NCBI GenBank assembly: GCA_030425185.1
Contig: JAUIAU010000008.1
Location: 40,318-104,317 of the forward strand
Source: Alphaproteobacteria bacterium
GTDB lineage: Bacteria; Pseudomonadota; Alphaproteobacteria; Rhodobacterales; Rhodobacteraceae
Length of the DNA stretch: 64,000 bases
Reading direction: 5' to 3'
The position numbers and the translations under genes are program-made. The notes beneath the pieces are model-generated. The model was not told the DNA's origin, ran no database searches, and worked only from the letters and a program-made list of their open reading frames with translations. Positions 55,085-63,790 of this stretch are shown here, one piece after another. Within the stretch, counting starts at the first letter, position 1. Every line of letters begins with the position of its first letter.

Positions 55085-56752
55085 TCAGGCGAACTGACCG
55101 TGACAGAACCAGCCGCCCGAGATCTCGGCACCATGGGCAAAGCAGACCCACAGCCGCGCGCCCGCCCCGGTCGTCACGCACCAGTAATCGCGCAGCCCCG
55201 ACCGCCACGCCGGATCGTCGAGCCACCATTCCGGCGCCACGCGCTCGGGCCCGGCATCGACGGACACCACGTCCTCGTCCCGCCCGCGCCAGCGCAGGCG
55301 CTGCGGGAGATCGGGCCCGGGGGCCGCATGGACCAGTTCGATGTCGCTCAGCGTCAGGGGCCGGACGGCACGCCCGACCGGCCAGGCCTGCACCGGCGTG
55401 GCCCATGCAGCGGCATAGATCACCGCGGCCTTCTCGGGCACATGGCTGTCACCGGGATGCGCCAGCGTGATCGCCTCGAGGCCGACACGGGTGCCGAGAC
55501 GGCTGAGCAGGTCCTGGAACGCGGCCTCGGATCGGGGGCCACCCGTGTCCCCGCGGGCGAGTCCCGCGCTCTGCGCCGGATCACAACGCTCGACCCGGAC
55601 CGCTTCCAGCCGCACGACATCGATCCCGAATCCCGGCTCGATCCGGTCGATCTGCATCTTCAGGACGGGCCGCAGGTCGGCCGCCTCGACCGTGGGCCGG
55701 GCCAGCCCGATATCGAAGCGCTGCCGCGTGTGGTCGCTGCGGAAGGTTTCGAGCCGCAGCTTGCGGGCGCCGACCCCGAACGCGGTCAGCTTGGCCGCAA
55801 GCGGCGGCAGCAGCCGGTCGATCGCCGCCAGCAGGTCCTCGGCGGTTCCGATCGGCTCGGGCAGGCTCAGCCGGACGCCGAAGCCCACCGGCGGCGGCGC
55901 CGGCGTCATTGCGTCGGGCACACGGCCCAGCGTCTTGTCGAGCCGGTCCAGCACCTCGGGACCCAGACGCCGCGCCAGCGCACCGCGCGGCATGCCCACC
56001 AGGTCCTCGATGCGGCGCAGGCCCAGCGCATTCGCGGCCTCCAGCGCATCCGGCGACAGGCGCAGCCCAGCCACGGGCAGACCGCCGAGAGTGGCCAGCA
56101 GGCGACCGGGCGGCGCAATCCGGCCCGACGGGGCACCGGACAGCGGCACGGCGGGGCTGTCGCCGCCCTTGCTCCAGTGTCGCCGCTTGCCAGCCCGGCT
56201 GCGCGTCGCGTGGGCCTCCTGGTCGATCGCGTCCCCGTTGCGCAGCGGGTGCGCCTCCTGCCCCGCGAACCGGGACAGCGCCCAGGCTGCGCCCGGGGTC
56301 TCGGCCAGACCGGCACGCAGGCTCAGTCCGAACCTGGCACAGTCGGACTCGACCCTCAGCAACAGCCCCTCCTCACCGCCGGACAGGTGCGCGCAGCCGG
56401 TGATGTCGAGCATCAGGCCATCCGGGGCCTCCTCCGCGACCCAGGGCGAGAACTGCCCCGCCCAGCGCCGCAGCGCGGTCAGGAAACCGCGCCCCGCATC
56501 CGGGTCGAGAGGGCGGGTGACGAGGCCGGGACAGAGCGCCAGCGCATCACTCAGGCTCTGGTCGCGGCGCACGCCCTGCCGCTCGGCGGCGAGACCGACG
56601 CTGACCACGATCCGGGCCGTCCCGCGCTCGCCGATGACCGCCACCGGGCTGGTCGGGGCGAGCCCCGCGGTGCGGGCCGCCTGCTCGGCCAGAAGCCGCG
56701 GGAACCAGAGGCACAGATAGCGCCGCATCTGCCGTTCGGCGGAGGAGGACAT
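55085..56752 (-). CDS. imuB: Y-family polymerase-like mutasome protein ImuB
   Basis: Non-catalytic Y-family polymerase homologue that tethers an error-prone polymerase to the beta clamp. The 555-residue protein has the fold but lacks the catalytic acidic residues. The N-terminus reads RYLCLWFPRLLAEQAAR rather than the active-site DxD region, and the palm has LMLDITGCAHLSGG, typical of ImuB. In most alphaproteobacteria it lies in an imuA-imuB-dnaE2 cassette. Neither partner is adjacent here: DUF2794 follows and a flavin oxidoreductase precedes. A LexA box and a promoter lie directly upstream. Confidence 0.88.
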   Translation of the reverse strand: MSSSAERQMRRYLCLWFPRLLAEQAARTAGLAPTSPVAVIGERGTARIVVSVGLAAERQGVRRDQSLSDALALCPGLVTRPLDPDAGRGFLTALRRWAGQFSPWVAEEAPDGLMLDITGCAHLSGGEEGLLLRVESDCARFGLSLRAGLAETPGAAWALSRFAGQEAHPLRNGDAIDQEAHATRSRAGKRRHWSKGGDSPAVPLSGAPSGRIAPPGRLLATLGGLPVAGLRLSPDALEAANALGLRRIEDLVGMPRGALARRLGPEVLDRLDKTLGRVPDAMTPAPPPVGFGVRLSLPEPIGTAEDLLAAIDRLLPPLAAKLTAFGVGARKLRLETFRSDHTRQRFDIGLARPTVEAADLRPVLKMQIDRIEPGFGIDVVRLEAVRVERCDPAQSAGLARGDTGGPRSEAAFQDLLSRLGTRVGLEAITLAHPGDSHVPEKAAVIYAAAWATPVQAWPVGRAVRPLTLSDIELVHAAPGPDLPQRLRWRGRDEDVVSVDAGPERVAPEWWLDDPAWRSGLRDYWCVTTGAGARLWVCFAHGAEISGGWFCHGQFA

Positions 56753-56768
56753 CGCGCACCCGAGTGAT

Positions 56769-56783
56769 GTTCGTTAAATGTTC
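56769..56783. promoter_or_regulatory. LexA (SOS) box, GTTC-N7-GTTC
   Basis: Direct repeat GTTC-GTTAAAT-GTTC, the LexA site known from Rhodobacter and other alphaproteobacteria. It lies 17 bases upstream of the imuB ATG, just past the candidate -10 and over the expected transcription start. Confidence 0.85.
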
Positions 56784-56787
56784 TCAC

Positions 56788-56817
56788 CCTATATGCCCCG
56801 CATCCCCGACCTGTCGA
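56788..56817 (-). promoter_or_regulatory. Candidate imuB promoter
   Basis: On the minus strand TCGACA (56817-56812), an 18-base spacer and TATAGG (56793-56788), followed at once by the LexA box. Weak -35, fair -10. Confidence 0.5.
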
Positions 56818-56825
56818 GTCCGCTG

Positions 56826-58862
56826 CTACCAGAGCAGCCCGTAGCGCAGCGCGTCATAGATCCCGGCGTGGATGTTGCGCGAGGTGACCGCGTCGCCGAT
56901 CCGGTAGAGCAGGAACGCCCCGTCCGGATTGCGCAGGCCGAAAGGGTCCTGCTGCCGGATCAGCGCGCCGTAGTCCACGGCCCCGAGGTTCCGCGACAGC
57001 GGCTTCAGCGCGACGTAGAGCTCATCGAGCGGCGCGGTGCCGTGTTCGGCCACAACCATGTCCACCTCGTGCTCCTCGGTCGCGCCGGGGGCAAAGTCCG
57101 ACCCCAGCACGGCCACCAGCCGGTTGCCCGCGCGGCGAACCGACTGCAAACGGCGCTGCGTGGCGATCCGCGCACCGGCCCGGTGAAACGCCGCCATGTA
57201 GGGCACATGGTTGAGACCGCCGATCTCGGGAGCGAACATCCGTTCCGGCGTCACGATCTCCAGATCGACCTTGCCCGCAAGCACCTCGGCGGCGCTCAGC
57301 CCCGCGTGGCCGCCATGGTCGTCATAGACCAGCACGCGCCCGGACGGACGGGCCTCACCGCTCAGGATGTCCCAACTCGTGGTGACGAGGTCCGCCCCCG
57401 CCTCCAGCGCCGGTGCCTGCGGCAGGCCACCCGTTGCGATCACGACGACGTCGGGGGCCAGCGCCTGCACATCCTCGGCCTCGGCATAGGTGTCATAGCG
57501 GATCGTCACGCCGAGCCGGTCCAGCTCGGCCAGCCGCCAGTCCACGATGCCGGTCATCTCGCGCCGCCGGGGATTCGCCGCCAGCAGTCGCACCTGCCCA
57601 CCGGCCTGCGACGCCGCCTCCAGCAGATGCACCTCGTGTCCCCGCTCGGCCGCCACCCGCGCCGCCTCAAGCCCCGCCGGACCCGCCCCCACGATGACCG
57701 CCCGGCGCGACGTTTCGGCCCGCGCGATCTCGTGCGGGATGACAGCCTCGCGCCCGGTCGCCGCGTTGTGGATGCAGAGCGCGCCACCCCCTTCGTAGAT
57801 CCGGTCGAGGCAGTAGGTCGCGCCGACACAGGGACGGATCCGCGCCTCTTCGCCGGCAGCCACCTTCCGGGCGATATGCGGGTCCGCGATATGGGCCCGG
57901 GTCATGCCCACCATGTCGAGCTTGCCCTCGGCAATCGCATGCCGCGCCGTCGCCACGTCCGAGATCTTCGAGGCATGGAAGACCGGGAACCGGGTCGCGG
58001 CGCGCACCTCGCCCGCGAAATCGAGATGCGGCGCGCTGGCCATGCCCTGGATCGGGATGATCTTCGACAGCGCCGCGTCCGTTTCGAGATGACCGCGGAT
58101 CAGGTTCAGGAAGTCGATCTTGCCCGACCCGGCGAAACGCCGCGCGATCTCGACCCCCTCGTCGCGGCTGAGGCCCTTGTCCCAGTCCTCGTCGGCGACC
58201 ATCCGGATTCCGACGAGGAACTCCGGTCCGACCGAGTCGCGCACCGCGTCGATCACCCTTTTGGCAAAGCGCATCCGGTTGTCCAGCGACCCGCCGTAGG
58301 CATCAGTCCGGTGGTTGGTGGCCGGTGACCAGAACGAGTCCATCAGGTGCCCGTAGGCCTCGAACTCGATCCCATCGAGGCCGGCCTCCTGCATCCTCTG
58401 CGCTGCCGCCGCGTAGTCGGCGACGATCCGGTCGATGTCCCAGTCCTCCGCCTCCTTCGGAAAGGCGCGATGCGCAGCCTCCCGAACCGGCGAGGCCGAC
58501 AGCACCGGCAGCCAGTCGCCCTGCGACCACGTCGTCCGCCGTCCGAGATGCGTCAGCTGGATCATCACCGCACAGCCCTGCGCATGGCAGTCGTCGGCCA
58601 GCCGCCGCAGCCAGGGCACGATCCCGTCGTCATAGGCATGCAGGTTGCCGAAGGCAGGCGGGCTGTCGGCACTGACGATGGCCGAGCCTGCGGTCATGGT
58701 CAGGGCAATGCCGCCCTTCGCCTTTTCCAGGTGATAGAGCCGGTACCGGTCCTTCGGCATCCCGTCCTCGGAATAGGCCGGTTCATGCGCCGTGGACATG
58801 ATCCGGTTCCGCAAGGTGAGGTGTTTCAGGCGATAGGGCTGAAGCAGCGGATCGGCGGCCAT
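56826..58862 (-). CDS. NADH:flavin oxidoreductase / FAD-NAD(P) disulfide-type oxidoreductase (N-methylproline demethylase-like)
   Basis: Fusion enzyme of 678 residues: an Old-Yellow-Enzyme TIM barrel (about 1-360), a 4Fe-4S binding Cys region (CVGATYCLDRIYEGGGALCIHN), then FAD- and NAD-binding domains (VIVGAGPAGLEAARVAA; RVLVYDDHGGHAGLSAAEVLA). The start MSTAHEPAYSEDGMPKDRYRLYH is typical of the StcD/HpbA-like N-methylproline demethylase subgroup. The substrate is inferred from that resemblance. It is divergent from rfbC, and its ATG is 178 bases from the rfbC start. Confidence 0.82.
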   Translation of the reverse strand: MAADPLLQPYRLKHLTLRNRIMSTAHEPAYSEDGMPKDRYRLYHLEKAKGGIALTMTAGSAIVSADSPPAFGNLHAYDDGIVPWLRRLADDCHAQGCAVMIQLTHLGRRTTWSQGDWLPVLSASPVREAAHRAFPKEAEDWDIDRIVADYAAAAQRMQEAGLDGIEFEAYGHLMDSFWSPATNHRTDAYGGSLDNRMRFAKRVIDAVRDSVGPEFLVGIRMVADEDWDKGLSRDEGVEIARRFAGSGKIDFLNLIRGHLETDAALSKIIPIQGMASAPHLDFAGEVRAATRFPVFHASKISDVATARHAIAEGKLDMVGMTRAHIADPHIARKVAAGEEARIRPCVGATYCLDRIYEGGGALCIHNAATGREAVIPHEIARAETSRRAVIVGAGPAGLEAARVAAERGHEVHLLEAASQAGGQVRLLAANPRRREMTGIVDWRLAELDRLGVTIRYDTYAEAEDVQALAPDVVVIATGGLPQAPALEAGADLVTTSWDILSGEARPSGRVLVYDDHGGHAGLSAAEVLAGKVDLEIVTPERMFAPEIGGLNHVPYMAAFHRAGARIATQRRLQSVRRAGNRLVAVLGSDFAPGATEEHEVDMVVAEHGTAPLDELYVALKPLSRNLGAVDYGALIRQQDPFGLRNPDGAFLLYRIGDAVTSRNIHAGIYDALRYGLLW

Positions 58863-59040
58863 GGTCGTCTCCGGTCTGGTCCTGCTTGCAGCGTGGCCCG
58901 TCAATGTCCGGACCGGGCCGTCAGAATGCGACGCCAACGCGCCCCCCTCCGTCAGAGTTAACCGCATCTTCAGGGACGCTGCGGAGGATGCCTGCATCGG
59001 GGCGTTGTCCCCGGACAGCGAACAACAGGACGCACTCTCC

Positions 59041-59625
59041 GTGATCGTACGAGAAACAACCATCGACGGCCTGCTCGTGCTCGAGCCGTCGCGGCATCGC
59101 GATTCCCGTGGCTGCTTTGCCGAAACCTGGTCCAGCCGGACCTTTGCCGGCCTCGGCCTGCCGACCGGGTTTGTCCAGGACAACCTGTCACTCTCGCACC
59201 GGGTCGGGACCGTGCGCGGACTGCATTGCCAGGCGCCGCCCCATGCGCAGGGCAAGCTCGTCCGCTGTGCCCATGGGGCCCTGACCGATGTCGCCGTGGA
59301 TGTCCGGCGCGGCTCGGCCACCTACGGGCAGCACGTCATGGTGGACCTGACCGCCGCGAACGGCCGCCAGCTGTGGATCCCGGCGGGCTTCCTGCACGGC
59401 TTCGTCACCCGGCAGCCTGACACCGAGCTCGCCTACAAGTGCACCGCCGCCTACGACGCCGGGTCCGAACGGGTCGTGCGCTGGGACAGCCTCGGCATCG
59501 ACTGGGGCCTCGACCGGTCTCCGACCCTGTCGGAGCGCGACGCGACGGCGCCTGCCTTCGCAGACTTCGACAGCCCCTTCCACACCGCCGACCGGGAAAA
59601 GGAGACCCTCGCATGCGCCTCATGA
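59041..59625 (+). CDS. rfbC: dTDP-4-dehydrorhamnose 3,5-epimerase
   Basis: Epimerises dTDP-4-keto-6-deoxyglucose in dTDP-L-rhamnose synthesis. Cupin of 194 residues with RGCFAETWSS, GFVQDNLSLSHRVGTVRGLHCQ (catalytic His), LVRCAHGALTDVAVDVRRGSATYG and LWIPAGFLHGFVT. The frame is open upstream, but similarity begins at this GTG, with AGGA 10 bases ahead. It overlaps rfbB by 13 bases. First gene of rfbCBDA. Confidence 0.9.
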   Translation: MIVRETTIDGLLVLEPSRHRDSRGCFAETWSSRTFAGLGLPTGFVQDNLSLSHRVGTVRGLHCQAPPHAQGKLVRCAHGALTDVAVDVRRGSATYGQHVMVDLTAANGRQLWIPAGFLHGFVTRQPDTELAYKCTAAYDAGSERVVRWDSLGIDWGLDRSPTLSERDATAPAFADFDSPFHTADREKETLACAS

Positions 59626-60653
59626 TCACCGGCGGGGCCGGGTTCATCGGATCGACCCTCGTCCGCCTCGCCCTGCGGCAGGGGCACGAGGTCACCGTGC
59701 TCGACAAGGTCACCTATGCCGCCAGCGACCGGACCCTCGCGGACCTGTCGGAGCACGGCGCCTTCCGGTTCGAACGCGCCGACATCACCGATGCCCCCGC
59801 CGTGGAGCGGTGCATCTTCCGGCACCGGCCCGACGCGATCTTCCACCTGGCCGCCGAGACCCACGTGGACCGCTCCATCGAGGCGCCGCGCCGGTTCCTC
59901 GACACGAACGTCACGGGCACCGTGACCCTGCTGGACAGCGCCCTGCGCTACTGGGAGGACTGCAACCGTCCGCGCGATTTCCGGTTCATCCATGTCTCGA
60001 CGGACGAGGTGTTCGGAACCCTCGGGCCGGATGGCTGCTTCACCGAGGAGTCGCCCTACAGCCCGCGCTCGCCCTACGCCGCATCGAAGGCCGCCGCCGA
60101 CCACTTTGCCCGGGCCTGGGGCGTGACCTACGGGCTTCCGGTCAACGTGACCAATTGCTCGAACAACTACGGCCCCTTCCAGCACCCGGAAAAGCTGATC
60201 CCCCGGATGATCGTCGGGGCCCTCCTCGGCCAGCCCCTGCCGATCTACGGCGATGGCCAGCAACGGCGGGACTGGCTCTTCGTCGAGGATCATGCCGACG
60301 CGCTGATGCGGGTGCTCGCCCGGGGCGCACCCGGGCGCACCTATGCCATCGGGGGCGGCTATGAATGCCCGAACCTCAACCTCGTCACCCTTCTCTGCGA
60401 ACAGCTCGACGAGCGCTACCCGGAGGCCGCCCCGCATGCCCGGCTGATTCGCCATGTCGCCGACCGGCGCGGCCACGACCGCCGTTATGCCATCGACGGC
60501 AGCCGGATCCGGACCGAACTGGGCTGGGTGCCGCGGACCGGGATATCGGAAGGGATCGCCCGGACCATAGACTGGTATCTCGGAAACGTGGACTGGTGGC
60601 GACCACTGGCGCTCCGGGAACCGGCCGCCCTGCCGCAAAGGGGCGCGGCATGA
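59613..60653 (+). CDS. rfbB: dTDP-glucose 4,6-dehydratase
   Basis: NAD-dependent dehydratase, 346 residues. GGAGFIGS nucleotide loop, HLAAETHVDRSIEAP, the active-site STDEVFGTLG, and YAASKAAADHF with the YxxxK pair. NCSNNYGPFQHPEKLIPRMI is diagnostic of RmlB. AAAAGGAGA is about 8 bases before the ATG. Overlaps rfbC by 13 and rfbD by 4 bases. Confidence 0.96.
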   Translation: MRLMITGGAGFIGSTLVRLALRQGHEVTVLDKVTYAASDRTLADLSEHGAFRFERADITDAPAVERCIFRHRPDAIFHLAAETHVDRSIEAPRRFLDTNVTGTVTLLDSALRYWEDCNRPRDFRFIHVSTDEVFGTLGPDGCFTEESPYSPRSPYAASKAAADHFARAWGVTYGLPVNVTNCSNNYGPFQHPEKLIPRMIVGALLGQPLPIYGDGQQRRDWLFVEDHADALMRVLARGAPGRTYAIGGGYECPNLNLVTLLCEQLDERYPEAAPHARLIRHVADRRGHDRRYAIDGSRIRTELGWVPRTGISEGIARTIDWYLGNVDWWRPLALREPAALPQRGAA

Positions 60654-61510
60654 CCCTTCTCGTCTTCGGCCGCAGCGGACAACTCGGAATGGCGCTGGCC
60701 GCCGCCGAGCCGGACGCCATCGTTCTGGACCGCGCGGCGGCCGACCTGTCCCGGCCGGGCGCCTGCGCCGCGGCGATCCGGCACCTCCGCCCGCAGACCG
60801 TGATCAACGCCGCGGCCTTTACCGATGTCGACGGCGCCGAGACACAGCCGGACCTGGCAGAACGCGTGAATGCCGAGGCCCCGGGCGAAATGGCGCAGGC
60901 CTGTGCCGGCCTCGGCATCCCGATGGTCCACGTGTCGACCGACCATGTCTACCCGGGCACCGGGGATCTGCCGTACCGCCCCGGCGATCCGGTGCATCCG
61001 GTCAATCGCTACGGGGCCAGCAAGGCCCGCGGGGACGCCGCCGTGCTGGCCTCGGGGGCCGTCGCCTGCGTGCTGCGCACGTCGTGGGTCTTCGATCTGC
61101 AGGGCCATGGTTTCGTCCAGGCCATCCTGGCCGCCGCCCGGCGCGGCCTGCCGCTCGACGTGGTCGCGGACCAGATCGGCGGCCCGACATCCGCGCCCGA
61201 CCTTGCCCGCGCCTGCCTGACCGTTGCGCGCCAACTGCGCGCCGCGCCCCGAAGCGGCGGCATGTTCCATTTTGCCGGGGGCCCCGATGTCAGCCGCGCG
61301 GACTTCGCCCGCACCATCCTCGCGGCCCACGGCCTGCCGCCGCTCATCCGGGACACACGGACGGATCCGGCCCTGAGACCGGCGCGTCGCCCCATGAACA
61401 GCCGCCTCGACATGACCGCCACCACCGAGGTCTTTGGCCTCGGCCGCCCGGACTGGCGGCGGCCCTTCCTTCTTCTCGCCGACAGAGGATCAAGTCCCCA
61501 TGCCGCGTGA
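60650..61510 (+). CDS. rfbD: dTDP-4-dehydrorhamnose reductase
   Basis: NADPH reductase giving dTDP-L-rhamnose, 286 residues. VFGRSGQLGMAL cofactor loop, AAFTDVDGAE, HVSTDHVYPGTGDLPY and NRYGASKARGDAAVL with the YxxxK pair. It overlaps rfbB by 4 bases and rfbA by 11 bases. Confidence 0.95.
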   Translation: MTLLVFGRSGQLGMALAAAEPDAIVLDRAAADLSRPGACAAAIRHLRPQTVINAAAFTDVDGAETQPDLAERVNAEAPGEMAQACAGLGIPMVHVSTDHVYPGTGDLPYRPGDPVHPVNRYGASKARGDAAVLASGAVACVLRTSWVFDLQGHGFVQAILAAARRGLPLDVVADQIGGPTSAPDLARACLTVARQLRAAPRSGGMFHFAGGPDVSRADFARTILAAHGLPPLIRDTRTDPALRPARRPMNSRLDMTATTEVFGLGRPDWRRPFLLLADRGSSPHAA

Positions 61511-62684
61511 CCGTATCGGCCTGCTGCTCGCCGGGGGAACGGGGTCGCGCCTGTTCCCGGCGACCCGCGCGCTCTCGAAGCAATTGCTGCCGGTGTATGA
61601 CAAGCCGATGGTGTATTACCCCCTGTCGGTCCTGATGCAGGCGGGCCTGCGCGAGATCGTCCTGATCACCACGCCGCAGGATGCCGGAACCTACCGACGC
61701 CTGCTCGGGACCGGGGCAAGGTTCGGGATCACCCTCCACTACGTGCTGCAGGCGCGGGCGAGGGGGGTCGCCGAAGCCGTGACCCTGATGGCTGAGGCCA
61801 TTGGCCCAAGGTCCTGCCTGATGGTGCTGGGCGACAACCTGTTTCTCTGCGACACCCCGATCCCCGCCCTTGCCGGGCTGGACGCCCGGACCTCGCAAGC
61901 CCGGTTGTTCACAAAGGCCGTCGCCGACCCGCGCGCCTTTGGCGTGCTCGGGCTGGACGAGACCGGCCAGCCGAGAACCATCGTCGAGAAGCCCGCCCGA
62001 CCGGCCTCGAATCTGGCGATCACCGGGCTCTATGCCCTCCCGGCGGATGCGTCCGACAGGGTCGCGCGGCAACGCCCGTCCGAGCGGGGAGAGCTGGAGA
62101 TCACCTGCCTCCTTCGCAGCTATCTGGAAGACGGGCGCCTGCAGTCCACCGCCCTCGGACCGGACGTGACCTGGCTCGACACCGGCACCCACGACAGTCT
62201 GCTGGCTGCCGCCCAGATGGTACGGGATCATCAACGCCGCACGGGACATCCGATGGCCGCACCGGAACTGATCGCCTACCGGAACGGATGGATCGATGCC
62301 GAGGCGCTGACGGATCTGGCGCGGTCGATGCAAAAGACCGAATACGGACAATCGCTTCTGCGATATCTCGCGGCGGAGGCGACCCCGCCATGTGCTGTGC
62401 CACAGTCGCGTATCACGGCGATGCCAACCCTGTTCCAGCACTTCACGACCGTGCCCATCGAGCGTGTCCGCGAGGCCGACCTGGAAGAGAAGAAGGCAGA
62501 AGCGCGGGCCGCCGCCGCCGCCGCTGCTCTCCGCCTCGCAATCTTCGAGGGGGTCAGCGAAGACCGCGTTCCCGAGTTCATCAAGGGCATCGGCGCTGAC
62601 CTTCATGCCTCTGTCGAGAGCCACCCCAAGCCCCTCAGGAAGCGGCTGGAGGAAATCCGCGAGCGGTATCGGCCATTGGTTTAG
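61500..62684 (+). CDS. rfbA: Glucose-1-phosphate thymidylyltransferase with unusual C-terminal extension
   Basis: Makes dTDP-glucose from glucose-1-phosphate and dTTP. The core (residues 1-292) has LAGGTGSRLFPATRALSKQLLP, the metal-binding GDNLF and IVEKPARP. Normal enzymes end near residue 290-300. This one continues to 394 with a tail I do not recognise, containing a charged helix (about residues 325-345) and a run of eight alanines; it looks coiled-coil-like. The DNA past the gene is mobile and of lower GC. The tail may be foreign sequence fused after loss of the native stop. Confidence 0.85.
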   Translation: MPRDRIGLLLAGGTGSRLFPATRALSKQLLPVYDKPMVYYPLSVLMQAGLREIVLITTPQDAGTYRRLLGTGARFGITLHYVLQARARGVAEAVTLMAEAIGPRSCLMVLGDNLFLCDTPIPALAGLDARTSQARLFTKAVADPRAFGVLGLDETGQPRTIVEKPARPASNLAITGLYALPADASDRVARQRPSERGELEITCLLRSYLEDGRLQSTALGPDVTWLDTGTHDSLLAAAQMVRDHQRRTGHPMAAPELIAYRNGWIDAEALTDLARSMQKTEYGQSLLRYLAAEATPPCAVPQSRITAMPTLFQHFTTVPIERVREADLEEKKAEARAAAAAAALRLAIFEGVSEDRVPEFIKGIGADLHASVESHPKPLRKRLEEIRERYRPLV

Positions 62685-62791
62685 GGTGCAAAGCACGGTG
62701 GGGACGGTCTGCTGTCGGCCCGGAACCGTCTTTGCTACTTACCGCGGTGAACATCTCGTTCGGACGCATCTGCAAAAATCTAACTGCGTAG

Positions 62792-63331
62792 AACCACAGA
62801 TCCAACGCGAGGGAAGCGAGCAGAGAAAACGAAGAACTAGGCTCCAGAGTCATTGATTATCAGAGCCAGAAGATGACGGTTGCGGCGAGAGCGATGGCTG
62901 CCCGTGTGATTGCGGCAGACAGGCTAGGTCTGAGCGACACCGATCAGGTTCTTGAATACAACGGTTGTGATCTGAACGCCGATGACTTCTCCACGCTGCG
63001 CAACGCAGCGGGGATGTCCAGGATAACGTTGGGCAGGGAAATCCTGATCATCAATGAACTGGACGAGATGAACAGGGCGACTCAAAGAGCCTTCCGGTCA
63101 TGGTGGGACAAGCACCGTTCCATTGAGCTGATTGCCACGACCAACGAGCCCTTGGAAAGGCGGAACGCACCCACGAAACTTCTTCCAGCGATTGTGAGCA
63201 GGTGTGAGTGCGTAAAGTTGGGTGCCCCAAGCTTGAAGGACATCCTGCCCCACGTATCGGACATCTTGAAGGCTGAGGGTGTGCCAATGCCACCCGCACA
63301 ACTGAAGGCCCTTCTGGGGACCTACAACGTA
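62792..63331 (+). pseudogene. Clamp-loader-like AAA+ ATPase remnant (both ends truncated)
   Basis: The ORF from ATG 62873 encodes 163 residues resembling the middle of a replication factor C / DNA polymerase III clamp-loader ATPase. A Walker-B-like strand (ILIINELDEMNRATQRAF, with Asn where Asp is usual), sensor-1 IELIATTNE and the LLPAIVSRC arginine-finger region are visible. No Walker A loop precedes it; the frame is open only back to 62792. The 3' end runs into the IS66 left end, so the last dozen codons (to 63364) belong to the IS. GC is lower than in the chromosome. Confidence 0.6.
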
Positions 63332-63388
63332 TCCCTCCGACGGGAGCCGTCTGGCCGAGGGTGATGCGCCAGTCGTAGATCATGCTCT

Positions 63389-63790
63389 ATGGCATGCTCT
63401 AAGGTCATTTCGGACTTCGAGGTTCTCTCTGCGGACGAAACCGGCCGACGTCGGGATCGTTCCGACGCGGAGAAGATCGGTATCGTTGAAGAGAGCTTCC
63501 GCGGCCATCGCCAGGGCTCGGCGACGGCGCGGCGATACGGGATCTCGCGCTCTCTGCTGACGCGGTGGCGGAAGGAATACCGTGAAGGGCTGTTCGGCTT
63601 ACCATCGCCCGCGTTCACGCAGCTGCAAATCTCGTCTGATCCGACGCCCACTGCGTCAACGTCGCACGACATGCCGGCCTTGGAGGACAAGGTGGAGATC
63701 ATGCTCACCAATGGCAGACGGCTGAGCGTCTCGACCTCGATCGACACTTCGGCTCTTTCGCGCCTCGTGCGTGTTCTCGATCGATCATGA
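63389..63790 (+). CDS. tnpA: IS66 family accessory protein TnpA
   Basis: A 133-residue helix-turn-helix protein needed with TnpB and TnpC for IS66 transposition. GSATARRYGISRSLLTRWRKEYREGLFG is the typical recognition region. The stop overlaps the tnpB start (ATGA). Codon use is unlike the chromosomal genes to the left. Confidence 0.85.
   Translation: MACSKVISDFEVLSADETGRRRDRSDAEKIGIVEESFRGHRQGSATARRYGISRSLLTRWRKEYREGLFGLPSPAFTQLQISSDPTPTASTSHDMPALEDKVEIMLTNGRRLSVSTSIDTSALSRLVRVLDRS

Noticed and set aside
58861..59040. 60 extra codons at the 5' end of rfbC
   Set aside because: Cupin similarity starts at the GTG at 59041. The upstream part would overlap the divergent gene's start and lacks motifs.
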